Part shown: positions 1-7,485 of the stretch, one piece after another
Numbering within the stretch: the stretch's first letter is position 1
Layout: each line of letters opens with the position of its first letter
NCBI RefSeq assembly: GCF_018403185.1
Contig: NZ_BOSE01000003.1
Location: 186,001-250,000, forward strand
Length of the DNA stretch: 64,000 nt
From: Paenibacillus montaniterrae
GTDB lineage: Bacteria > Bacillota > Bacilli > Paenibacillales > Paenibacillaceae
Reading direction: 5' to 3'
Program-made: the position numbers and the translations under genes
Notes under the pieces: generated by a model
Seen by the model: the letters and a program-made list of their open reading frames with translations, nothing else
What the model was told of the DNA's origin: nothing
The model's database searches: none

Positions 1-1
1 A

Positions 2-1675
2 TTAAGTATTGTTGTCCCGGTTTTTGAGGTGTGGATTTTAAATGCTACTAAAGATATTATAAATCAATTTAATAATTCTAATAATCGTGAAGATATGCTG
101 TCTTATTTGAAGTTATTATTTATATTAGTTGCTATCTCCGCTGTTGTTAATTGGATTTTAGCTCTTGTAATCGCATTAAATAATTCAGCCAATGAGGAAA
201 AATCTAAACTAATTGTACTGGATAATTTTATAAAGCATAAGCTGAGCGAACATGACACATTTGATTTCCAGCAAAGGTTTAACCTAATAAGGTATGGCTT
301 AAACAACTGTGTGGAAGGATTTTTTGTAATAATAAGCGGATTAATTTCAAGCTTAATTAAAGTAATAGTGCTGTTAGCGACGGTATCCTTGTTAAACAAT
401 GTAATGCTTATCGTACTATTGATTATTTTTGTCATACCTATATCCATTATAAGAGGCTATATTAACAGGTCTTCACTGATACTTGATTGGATCAATTCCT
501 ACAATGCAATAAAGTCACGTTACTATAAAGGTCTGCTATTAAATACTAGTATTGTTTCTGAAATTCTTATGAACAAATCTTCCAAGTTTATGTTTGGCAA
601 ATGGAATCAGCATATGTCTGAAATCAATCAAAGAGACTATAAAGCAGGAGTTAAACAATTTAATCTAAGTCTACTGCTCGGAATACTGTTAGCATCCCTT
701 ATCACGATATATATTGCTAATGTAGTATTATCACAGGAAATAATTGCTAATCCAGGGGATTTATTTTTAATAGTGACTGCAGCTGTTTTAATAATCATGA
801 GCTGTGAGAATCTATTTTCACAAATTCAAATGATTGGGTTTCAGAGCAATCAGTACAGGATGTTTAAGGACTATATTGTTAGTCAGACAAACGAGAGAAG
901 TAACTCGAAACATCTTACTGCATCAGAGCTGGAGGCAGATAAAAAGGATGATAGAGATTTGCAAATAAATAATTTATCCTATCGTTTTCAGAACGGAAGC
1001 AAATTGGTTCTTGACGATATCACATTAAGGCTTTCATCAGGTGAAAAAATTGCGATCGTCGGTCCTAATGGAGCAGGGAAAACCACGTTATATCATTGCA
1101 TGATGGGATTACTAGAGCCAACTGCAGGAACGGTGCAAATAAATGGACTTCATCCTCATCAGCTTAGCCCAGAGGAAAGAGCGAGCTTGTTTTCTCCCGT
1201 GTTTCAAAGTACTCATTTATATAAAGGAATTTCAATTATGGATAATTTGAAAGTCGGTCGTGAGATTGATTACGCTATGATCGATGCGATGTTCAAAGAT
1301 TACGATTATGACCAGTTATACGGTGGTCATTTAGGCGGTGTTGAGCTATCAGGCGGTCAAATTCAAAAGCTGGGTATTCTAAAGGGGCTATTAGGCAAAG
1401 GAATTTTGATCCTTGATGAACCAACTGCGTCATTGGACCCGATGGCAGAACAGGAAGTTGTAACTATGCTGCTTCGCCAAACACGAGACAGAATTGTCAT
1501 ATTAACGACACATAGGATGGGGATTACACTCCAATTTGATAGAGTCATCGTATTAAATCAGGGTAGGATCGTACAAGATGGTTCGCCACAACAACTGCTA
1601 CAGATAGAAGGCTTATTTAAGGAGATGTTTGAATCACAAGGACAGATTTATAAACAATTAAGTGAGGTAGAGTAA
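2..1675 (+). CDS. ABC exporter, fused permease and ATPase (5' end outside window)
   Basis: Half-size ABC exporter with the membrane domain fused to the ATPase. The frame is open from the first bases of the window: codons before the GTG at 29 read LSIVVPVFE and continue a hydrophobic segment. The true start is therefore upstream and the GTG is probably internal; about 557 residues are visible, against roughly 580-600 in the family. Hydrophobic segments fill the first 280 residues. The ATPase domain then shows Walker A GPNGAGKTTLY, signature ELSGGQ, Walker B ILILDEPTASLD and the H-loop TTHRM. The stop shares a base with the next start (TAATG), so the two proteins are probably co-translated and form a heterodimer. 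The neighbouring PqqD-like remnant suggests a peptide substrate, but this is inference. The gene is A+T rich. Confidence 0.88.
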   Translation, partial: LSIVVPVFEVWILNATKDIINQFNNSNNREDMLSYLKLLFILVAISAVVNWILALVIALNNSANEEKSKLIVLDNFIKHKLSEHDTFDFQQRFNLIRYGLNNCVEGFFVIISGLISSLIKVIVLLATVSLLNNVMLIVLLIIFVIPISIIRGYINRSSLILDWINSYNAIKSRYYKGLLLNTSIVSEILMNKSSKFMFGKWNQHMSEINQRDYKAGVKQFNLSLLLGILLASLITIYIANVVLSQEIIANPGDLFLIVTAAVLIIMSCENLFSQIQMIGFQSNQYRMFKDYIVSQTNERSNSKHLTASELEADKKDDRDLQINNLSYRFQNGSKLVLDDITLRLSSGEKIAIVGPNGAGKTTLYHCMMGLLEPTAGTVQINGLHPHQLSPEERASLFSPVFQSTHLYKGISIMDNLKVGREIDYAMIDAMFKDYDYDQLYGGHLGGVELSGGQIQKLGILKGLLGKGILILDEPTASLDPMAEQEVVTMLLRQTRDRIVILTTHRMGITLQFDRVIVLNQGRIVQDGSPQQLLQIEGLFKEMFESQGQIYKQLSEVE

Positions 1676-3426
1676 TGGAGCAGGAACCTAAAAGACTGTT
1701 TACTGGTCAAATTAGAGAGTTAATAAACAAAAAAAAGGGATTAATTAGCCTAATACTTATTATTGCAATTGTAGACTCCGCCATTCCTGTTGTACAGGTC
1801 AGCATACTAGGCTATCTCGTAATGCAATTGATTAGTGGAGTCAAGTCAGACGTTGCGCTCTTTTTAGTGATATATCTGTTTACTTATTTTGCGCAGCACT
1901 TCTCGGCGTATTGCAAGAATAAAGCACAGTTAAAGCTCAAGCTGGATTTTGCACATAAACTTGAGGAAGAGGTTATCCAAAAGGTAGCAAAAACTTCCTT
2001 GAATACACGATTGCAGCCAAAGTTCAATGATAGCTTTACAGCTGTACAAAATGCACTCTCTCCTGGGCAAATAAGTAATATGATTGTATTAATGATAGAA
2101 AGCCTGATTATTTTACTTACTGTTATTTTTATAACCATTAATTTAATGAGCGTAAGTATTGTTGCACCGCTTATAGTACTCATTTTGCTGATATTTGTGT
2201 TTCCGCTTCAAATTAAGGCTAATAACATTTATCGGGATCGGGTGTTATTTGGACATATAAGAGAGCAGAATATAATTAGCGCACTAGAGAATGATATCTT
2301 TTCAAGACAAGGTTTTATTGAAATGAACATAATGGGGTATTATGGCTGGATTAAAAACATTTGGCTTAACAAATTTCGAGCTTTCAGGAAAATAAAAACG
2401 AAAGAGGAGATTAAGCTACAATCTTTGAATCATCTATTAAGTACCTTTTGGCATGTAAGTCCTGTTCTGGTAGTTTTAATCGTTATGTTCACTAATCAAA
2501 TTAGTTTAAGCCAGCTAGTTATTTTGTTCGGTTCCATGTACTATCTTATTCCGCGAATTTTTAGTGCGGTTGAGACCTTCACACAATTGCAGCATAGTTT
2601 AGGGTTATTCCGTAAAGTTATTGCTTTTATGGATGAACATACACCCACGGCAAAGCATGTACTACATAGAGCAACTGAGCCCCAATTTATTAAGGGTAGC
2701 AATATTTCCTTCGCTTACCCGGATCAAAAAAATATTTTGAGCAATGTAAACTTCAAGCTTAATAAAGGCGATGTTGTTTGCATTGTTGGAGAGAACGGAT
2801 CAGGAAAGTCTACTTTGGTTAAACTCATTACCGGATTACTTGATCCTTCTGAGGGGATGGTTGAATTTGACGAACGCTGTAAAGTTCCCCAAGGCAGCGC
2901 TTTTTTTCAAAATTTTATTAAATTGGAGGAAACAATCAGGGACAATGTAGCAATTGGAACAGAGAATCATGTATCGGATGAACAAATCTATAAAGCATTA
3001 AAGGCTGCAAAGGGAGATTTTGCAATAGAATCGGGGCTTGATACCTTGCTTGATGTGGATTTGGGTGGAATCAATATCTCAGGAGGTCAGTGGCAAAGAC
3101 TAGGGTTGGCGAGAACATTTATTAAAGAGAACGGCATTATCATATTAGATGAACCTACCGCGTCACTTGATCCTCTTGCTGAAATCGAATTGTATACGAG
3201 TGTAATTGATAAATACAGTGATAGAACGATTATATTGGTCTCGCATAGATTAACCGCCACGCTGCTAGCAGATCAAATTTTGGTTGTGAGTGAGGGCGGC
3301 ATAACGGAAGTCGGTACTCATCAGCAGTTAATGAAGCAGGAAGGCTTGTACCATAATTTTTTTAATGTGCAGGCAATGCCTTATCTAAATTATTACCGTG
3401 ATAAAAAGAGATTGGAGGCGAATTAA
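1675..3426 (+). CDS. ABC exporter, fused permease and ATPase (second half-transporter)
   Basis: Complete 583-residue ABC exporter half-transporter. Membrane segments occupy about residues 20-310, with the first pair near residues 20-60 and another near 140-185. The ATPase domain shows Walker A GENGSGKSTLV, signature NISGGQWQRLGLAR, Walker B GIIILDEPTASLDP and the H-loop VSHRL. Both this protein and its upstream partner keep the catalytic Walker B glutamate and the H-loop histidine, so neither ATP site looks degenerate by these motifs. The start overlaps the previous stop by one base, and its own stop overlaps the next ATG at 3426 in the same way, so the genes read as one coupled operon. Paired exporters like this occur in ribosomal peptide clusters, but the cargo cannot be told from the sequence. 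Confidence 0.9.
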   Translation: MEQEPKRLFTGQIRELINKKKGLISLILIIAIVDSAIPVVQVSILGYLVMQLISGVKSDVALFLVIYLFTYFAQHFSAYCKNKAQLKLKLDFAHKLEEEVIQKVAKTSLNTRLQPKFNDSFTAVQNALSPGQISNMIVLMIESLIILLTVIFITINLMSVSIVAPLIVLILLIFVFPLQIKANNIYRDRVLFGHIREQNIISALENDIFSRQGFIEMNIMGYYGWIKNIWLNKFRAFRKIKTKEEIKLQSLNHLLSTFWHVSPVLVVLIVMFTNQISLSQLVILFGSMYYLIPRIFSAVETFTQLQHSLGLFRKVIAFMDEHTPTAKHVLHRATEPQFIKGSNISFAYPDQKNILSNVNFKLNKGDVVCIVGENGSGKSTLVKLITGLLDPSEGMVEFDERCKVPQGSAFFQNFIKLEETIRDNVAIGTENHVSDEQIYKALKAAKGDFAIESGLDTLLDVDLGGINISGGQWQRLGLARTFIKENGIIILDEPTASLDPLAEIELYTSVIDKYSDRTIILVSHRLTATLLADQILVVSEGGITEVGTHQQLMKQEGLYHNFFNVQAMPYLNYYRDKKRLEAN

Positions 3427-3637
3427 TGTATACGATTTCAAGCAATATTATGGCTGCAGAATTGGGAGATGAAATGGTTATTCTTGATCTTGTATCGGGA
3501 GAGGGCTTGAGCCCTTGCCCACATTGTGTAAGATGAAGATATCTATGAGTGATGAAAATTGCTCCAAGGTGTCTTCTTTTTTTGAGTTCATAACTAAATC
3601 CGTTAGTGAAAGTGGTATGATGAGAGAAGTTTATTAG
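3426..3637 (+). pseudogene. Decayed PqqD/RRE-like peptide-recognition gene
   Basis: A short frame starts at the ATG overlapping the exporter stop and reads MYTISSNIMAAELGDEMVIL then DLVSGE. This matches the start of PqqD-like recognition proteins (for example lasso-peptide B1 proteins), in which a strand with LGDEMVLLDL precedes a SGxY turn. It then runs into SPCPHCVR and a stop after 36 codons. A second frame, offset by two bases, carries an amphipathic stretch (SDENCSKVSSFFEFITKSV) ending GMMREVY at 3637, resembling the C-terminal helix of the same fold. The simplest reading is an RRE protein broken by a frameshift and an internal deletion; total length is about 70 codons against about 85-95. 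A real 36-residue peptide cannot be excluded. Confidence 0.5.
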
Positions 3638-3666
3638 CAGCGCAATTAAATGTTAAGGAGAAAAAC

Positions 3667-4131
3667 ATGAGTGAAATTACATTCATAGCTTCTCAGAATA
3701 GTTTACCGGAAATTGTTCGAACTGGAGCTAGACTAATTAAAGTCAAAGATGCGTCTCAGGTTAATGATCAACAAGAAACTGAAACGAGCAAGGGGTTAAA
3801 TGAAGAAAGTGAGTTATTATTTATTGATAATGAAAATCTTTTTAATAATTTGAGTATTAGTAAATGCAGTAACCTTCCAAATGGTTTTAAAAAATATATT
3901 ACCTTAGAGCACGTCTACATAATAGAGGCAAGGCTAAAAACTAATTTTATACACCAAACTTTTGATTATATACTAAATCTTCCAAAATATATTGAGATTG
4001 AGTTGTGGTCAATTTGGGATGGGTACGAAGAGCAACCAATAAAGTATAGAAGAATAAAGAGGGATGAGTTAAGTTATAACGATTTAGAGTTTTTTCTTGA
4101 TGGCAGTTGTTGCTTAGTTATTGAAAAATAA
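3667..4131 (+). CDS. Hypothetical protein, 154 residues, at the end of the exporter operon
   Basis: Not recognised. The start is well supported by AAGGAG eight bases before ATG. The first 60 residues are polar and probably flexible. The second half is denser, with aromatic and charged residues (IELWSIWDGYEEQPI, then DLEFFLDGSCCLVIEK at the end), and looks like a small alpha/beta domain. There is no signal peptide or membrane segment, so a cytoplasmic protein is expected. It follows two exporters and a decayed RRE-like gene in the same orientation and shares their A+T-rich composition. Small acidic cytoplasmic proteins at the end of toxin or peptide clusters are often immunity proteins; that is a guess from position and character only. 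Confidence 0.6.
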   Translation: MSEITFIASQNSLPEIVRTGARLIKVKDASQVNDQQETETSKGLNEESELLFIDNENLFNNLSISKCSNLPNGFKKYITLEHVYIIEARLKTNFIHQTFDYILNLPKYIEIELWSIWDGYEEQPIKYRRIKRDELSYNDLEFFLDGSCCLVIEK

Positions 4132-4242
4132 TTACGTTTATCCTCAAATAATAATAATCATATTGAAGGGATATAATATTTGCTAAAATGAGATCTGTAT
4201 GACCCTCTTGAACAACTTCAGATTATTGGAATAATAGATAGA

Positions 4243-4283
4243 TAAAAAGAGACCTCCCGAAATTCGAGAGATCACTTTTTATC
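4243..4283. terminator. Bidirectional terminator between convergent genes
   Basis: An imperfect hairpin, AAAAAGAGACCTCCCGAA against TTCGAGAGATCACTTTTT, is flanked by T-rich runs on both strands. It lies between the rightward peptide-export region and the leftward DUF1129/PadR operon and can serve both. The rest of the 4132-4373 gap shows nothing else. Confidence 0.7.
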
Positions 4284-4373
4284 TTTTTTGCACTTATAAT
4301 TATATTTTTAACAGCATCATCTCATATTCGTCTGTCACGAAGTTCGTGCGCCTGATTTTTGCAAGCCCCTAAA

Positions 4374-5051
4374 CTAACTTTTCTTCTTCTCCAGCCATTT
4401 CCCGATTCCATACAATACTGCTCCTGACGGGATCAACCAGTATACGGGAATGTCGATGGAGACTCCAAACGAAGGCATGAAATAAAGGCCGGCTACGAAC
4501 AAGCCACATGATCCTCCCCCAATCAGGAACGCTGAAATCAGCTCTTTTCTTTTATTGACTTCACGAAAAGCAGCCCTGCGAATGTAATTTAACAACAAAT
4601 AGACGAAAAGGTACACAGCGAGCAGGGAAGCGGCTACGCCTACTGCCAGGCTCCCTAATTTGAAATGATAAACAGGTTCACCAATGTTAAAGCCATAGCT
4701 AAGTATGGTTGCCAGCAGCCCGGAAGTAAAGGCAAAGACACCGAGAAAGGTCGAGCCAGACATGAACAGCAGCTTGATGATTTCCTTAGGCAAAGCTGTT
4801 GGCAGCTCGCCGACAATTTCCTGAGCATACGCTTTTGGATCATGTCCAAATACTTCTTCAGCCGTTCTTCCTTCTGCTTGTGCTTCAAGAAGGTGATCGA
4901 GCACTTCCATTAATATTTCTTCTGTTTCCTGCTCGGATTTATTAAATGATGTTCTAATATAGATCAACAAGCCACTGTAGTACTTTTCATTTTCCTCGTT
5001 CAGCAGCTCGCGTTTGCGATTATTTTCCTGGATTAGTTCTTCTGTACGCAT
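4374..5051 (-). CDS. DUF1129-family membrane protein
   Basis: A 225-residue protein with a soluble N-terminal part and four to five hydrophobic segments after about residue 90. The N-terminus carries the DUF1129 pattern: NRKRELLNEENEKYYSGLL, YIR, an EEILMEVLDHLLEAQAEG helix, then EEVFGHDPKAYAQEI and an ELP turn before the first membrane segment. The molecular role of the family is unknown; members usually lie directly behind a PadR-type repressor gene. Here the ATG overlaps the PadR stop (ATGA type), so the two are translated together. The protein probably sits in the cytoplasmic membrane and may act in stress sensing or regulation, but this is inference. Confidence 0.82.
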   Translation of the reverse strand: MRTEELIQENNRKRELLNEENEKYYSGLLIYIRTSFNKSEQETEEILMEVLDHLLEAQAEGRTAEEVFGHDPKAYAQEIVGELPTALPKEIIKLLFMSGSTFLGVFAFTSGLLATILSYGFNIGEPVYHFKLGSLAVGVAASLLAVYLFVYLLLNYIRRAAFREVNKRKELISAFLIGGGSCGLFVAGLYFMPSFGVSIDIPVYWLIPSGAVLYGIGKWLEKKKS

Positions 5052-5380
5052 TATGTTCTTCCTCCTTTTGATAGCAATTCGTCCACAGGACCTTTTAGAT
5101 TATTCCAATGCTTGATAAATTCCTGCAGCGCAGCCTCGCCTTCGGCCGTCAAGGTGTAGTATTTTCTGTTTGGCCCGCTGGGCGATTTTTTCATTTCTCC
5201 TACAATCAGTTTCTCCTTTTGCAGCCGAAGTAAAATCGGGTAGATCGATCCTTCGCTTACTTCAATTCGCATCGCATGCAGCTTCATTGTTAGCTCATAG
5301 CCATATATCGTTTCGTTGGATATGACGGCGAGGATGCAGCCTTCCAGTATCCCTTTTAATAGTTCACTTCGTAATGACAA
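5051..5380 (-). CDS. PadR-family transcriptional regulator
   Basis: A 109-residue winged-helix regulator of the short PadR type. The sequence LLKGILEGCILAVI, YGYELTMKLHA, EGSIYPILLRLQKEKLI and RKYYTLTAEGEAAL covers the whole PadR wing-helix domain; the last 20 residues form the short dimerisation helix. It is the first gene of a two-gene leftward operon with the overlapping DUF1129 gene. A dense array of dyad sequences directly upstream (5390-5532) is the likely autoregulatory operator. The inducer cannot be read from sequence; PadR proteins of this size often respond to envelope-active compounds or phenolics. Confidence 0.9.
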   Translation of the reverse strand: MSLRSELLKGILEGCILAVISNETIYGYELTMKLHAMRIEVSEGSIYPILLRLQKEKLIVGEMKKSPSGPNRKYYTLTAEGEAALQEFIKHWNNLKGPVDELLSKGGRT

Positions 5381-5389
5381 TCTTCACAC

Positions 5390-5532
5390 CTACCTTGCGT
5401 TACAATATAGTGATGTAAAAAAATATTAGCTTTCGCTGGTATTTTGCAAAATAATATAGCTAAAGCTTTAATAGGTATCTTGCGTAACAATATAGCTGGG
5501 CTTTTATTAGCTACCTTGCGTAGCAAAGTAGC
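5390..5532. promoter_or_regulatory. Tandem array of four dyad operators upstream of padR-like gene
   Basis: Four related units start near 5391, 5440, 5476 and 5512; the last three are spaced exactly 36 bp. The clearest is the near-perfect palindrome GCTACCTTGC-GTA-GCAAAGTAGC at 5510-5532. The unit at 5476 (TATCTTGCGTAACAATATAG) and the one at 5391 (TACCTTGCGTTACAATATAG) keep the CTTGCGTWACAA centre with outer TA arms; the 5440 unit is the most degenerate. The array sits immediately before the PadR gene and is A+T rich, so it probably combines promoter and repressor sites. Confidence 0.7.
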
Positions 5533-5731
5533 TTGAGTACATCTTATCATAATGCTATAGCTATTTCAAGAATGAGCCGATAACCAAACTTTTACATTAC
5601 GTAAAGCCGATTACTTAAATGGACGTTAACAAGGGAATTGACGCAAATTTAATGTCATTGAAATTTTAATTGAACCTTTTCGATAAAACGAGCCAATAGT
5701 TTATGTAACACCTGATTGGAGGGCCGGTCCT

Positions 5732-6283
5732 ATGAAAAACATTGATTGGAGCCCTTGGCTTATCCGGATGAGCCAAGGGGATGAGGAGGCTTTTCGGACG
5801 GTATATGAAGAGACGCGTGAGCATGCCTATAGACTTATCTGCTATCTATCTTCCAGCAAGGAGGATGCGGCAGACATCATGAGTGAGGTTTACATCGAAT
5901 TGCTGAAAAGCGCCGACAAATACCGACCGGAGCAGCCTTTTACCGCATGGTTTAATGGCTTGATTGTAAGGCAAGTGAGAAACTGGAAAAGAAAAAGCTG
6001 GAGGCTGTATCGGATTGTAGAAAAGGTGAAGCTGCTGGCAGATGTTTCGCCTGATCGAAAAGCAGAAGCCGAGCTTTCCGCGGTGGGTGATCAGCTGGAG
6101 CTTCTTCCAATCTTAAGAAAGCTTCCACTTAAGGCAAGGGAGATAATTGTGCTCAGGTATTATCAGGATTGCTCGATGGAAGAAATTGCTGCATTGTTAG
6201 AGATTCCATTAGGTACGGTGAAATCAAGACATCACTATGCCTTGAAGCAATTACGCCGTCAATTTGAAGAAGTCCAAGGCTGA
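5732..6283 (+). CDS. ECF-type RNA polymerase sigma factor
   Basis: A 183-residue sigma-70 family protein with only regions 2 and 4. Region 2 covers about residues 15-85 (DAADIMSEVYIELLKSADKY, then FTAWFNGLIVRQVRNWKRK). Region 4 covers about residues 125-180 (LPLKAREIIVLRYYQDCSME, then IAALLEIPLGTVKSRHHYAL). It directs RNA polymerase to a small regulon, usually for envelope stress. The start follows GGAGGGCCGG. A TGAACCTTTT stretch about 60 bp upstream (5671) resembles an ECF -35 element and hints at autoregulation, but no convincing -10 pairs with it. The next gene starts 17 bases after the stop and looks like its membrane anti-sigma partner. Confidence 0.88.
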   Translation: MKNIDWSPWLIRMSQGDEEAFRTVYEETREHAYRLICYLSSSKEDAADIMSEVYIELLKSADKYRPEQPFTAWFNGLIVRQVRNWKRKSWRLYRIVEKVKLLADVSPDRKAEAELSAVGDQLELLPILRKLPLKAREIIVLRYYQDCSMEEIAALLEIPLGTVKSRHHYALKQLRRQFEEVQG

Positions 6284-6299
6284 AAGGAGCGGAAGGATT

Positions 6300-7256
6300 A
6301 TGTCTATTGAGGAACAATTAAGCAAAGCATTCAAGCATAGCGAGTCTTCACTGCATTGCCCTCCTTCGCTGGATATTCGAATTAAGGAGGAATATGAACA
6401 GATGGTGATGGGGAAAACGGTTCAGTTGAAAAGAAAAGGGAAAATGTCGAAAATCGCGGCAATTGCTTTGGTTGTAGTGCTGCTATGCGGATTTGCGTAT
6501 GGAAGCAAGTTTTTATTTTCAGATTCTACGAACTTTCTTTCTTACGAATTTTACTCCAGTGAAGCATATGACTTGAAGCAGGAAACCTTCGAGGAAGCAC
6601 GTGCTGCAATTAAACAAGTACAGTCTCAACTCAAGCCAGGAGAAGCGGCGATTGTATACCTGCCTGAAGCGCTTAAAGAATTTCCGCTTTATCCTGTGAC
6701 TAAGCCTGATTACATCTCTAATAAACATGAATGGCAGCTTGTTTTGGATGAGCAAGGAATAACGGAGCAGTTGCCTGATTCGATACTTGAAGGAGCCTTT
6801 CAATTTGAAGCGGGTGCAATTAACAACTATCCTATTATTGGTTTAGATCAAAATGATCTTATTGCAGAGATGGAAGCTGAGAAAAAGGTAAGCAATAATG
6901 ATCAGCCAATTTGGCGATTAACAGAGCTTACGACCAATTCGAGTATACCCTCGTATATATCTGTCTATCGTGCTGAAAATGGGGAAGCTATTCATCTAAC
7001 TTTGGAAGTCCACGATGAAGTAGTAAAAATAGAAGGTTTCACCTCCACCAGTACGGAATATGAGGAATATAATCTAAACGGCAAAAAGGCGCACTATACT
7101 AAAAATAATCAAGCGTTGTTAGGGGATAGCGGTGTACTGCAAAACGTAATGTGGATGGAAGAGAAGGATGGCAAGACGATTATTTATAATGTAGAATCCG
7201 ATTCATTAAATATGACGAAGGAAAAGCTGCTTGAGGCTGTAAGAAGCTTGCCTTAA
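6300..7256 (+). CDS. Membrane-anchored anti-sigma-like protein
   Basis: A single-pass membrane protein of 318 residues. I chose the ATG at 6300 because GGAAGG sits just before it; an in-frame ATG at 6264 lies inside the sigma gene and lacks a site. Residues 1-50 are cytoplasmic and charged, the membrane helix is about residues 52-72 (IAAIALVVVLLCGFAYGSKF), and the remaining 245 residues would be outside the membrane. No zinc anti-sigma HxxxCxxC motif was seen. Position directly after an ECF sigma gene and the topology argue that it holds the sigma factor at the membrane and senses an outside signal. The extracellular domain family was not recognised. Confidence 0.7.
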   Translation: MSIEEQLSKAFKHSESSLHCPPSLDIRIKEEYEQMVMGKTVQLKRKGKMSKIAAIALVVVLLCGFAYGSKFLFSDSTNFLSYEFYSSEAYDLKQETFEEARAAIKQVQSQLKPGEAAIVYLPEALKEFPLYPVTKPDYISNKHEWQLVLDEQGITEQLPDSILEGAFQFEAGAINNYPIIGLDQNDLIAEMEAEKKVSNNDQPIWRLTELTTNSSIPSYISVYRAENGEAIHLTLEVHDEVVKIEGFTSTSTEYEEYNLNGKKAHYTKNNQALLGDSGVLQNVMWMEEKDGKTIIYNVESDSLNMTKEKLLEAVRSLP

Positions 7257-7327
7257 CGTTGTTCAACTAGCGAGTCGCCCCCAATAGGTGCAGACTTAAG
7301 CAACTACCTGCAACTATCTCTATAGCC

Positions 7328-7372
7328 ATTCGCAAAAAAGCTGCCGATTATGCCGGCAGCTTTTTTGCGAAT
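7328..7372. terminator. Strong rho-independent terminator
   Basis: A perfect 19-bp inverted repeat, ATTCGCAAAAAAGCTGCCG, with a short ATTATGC loop; the arms contain A6 and T6 runs, so the hairpin works on either strand. It closes the sigma/anti-sigma operon. Confidence 0.85.
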
Positions 7373-7485
7373 AGGAGGTCAATCATTATCCGAGATCTCG
7401 CCTTGTTTAAGAAGGGCATTATGATGCATATTCTTTTCCATCCAATCCATACTAAAAATACCAAACAATATCCGGAGGATTGATT

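Noticed and set aside
5440..5533. Possible CRISPR-like array because of 36-bp periodicity
   Set aside because: Units are degenerate, contiguous and palindromic with no spacers or cas genes; operators are a better explanation.
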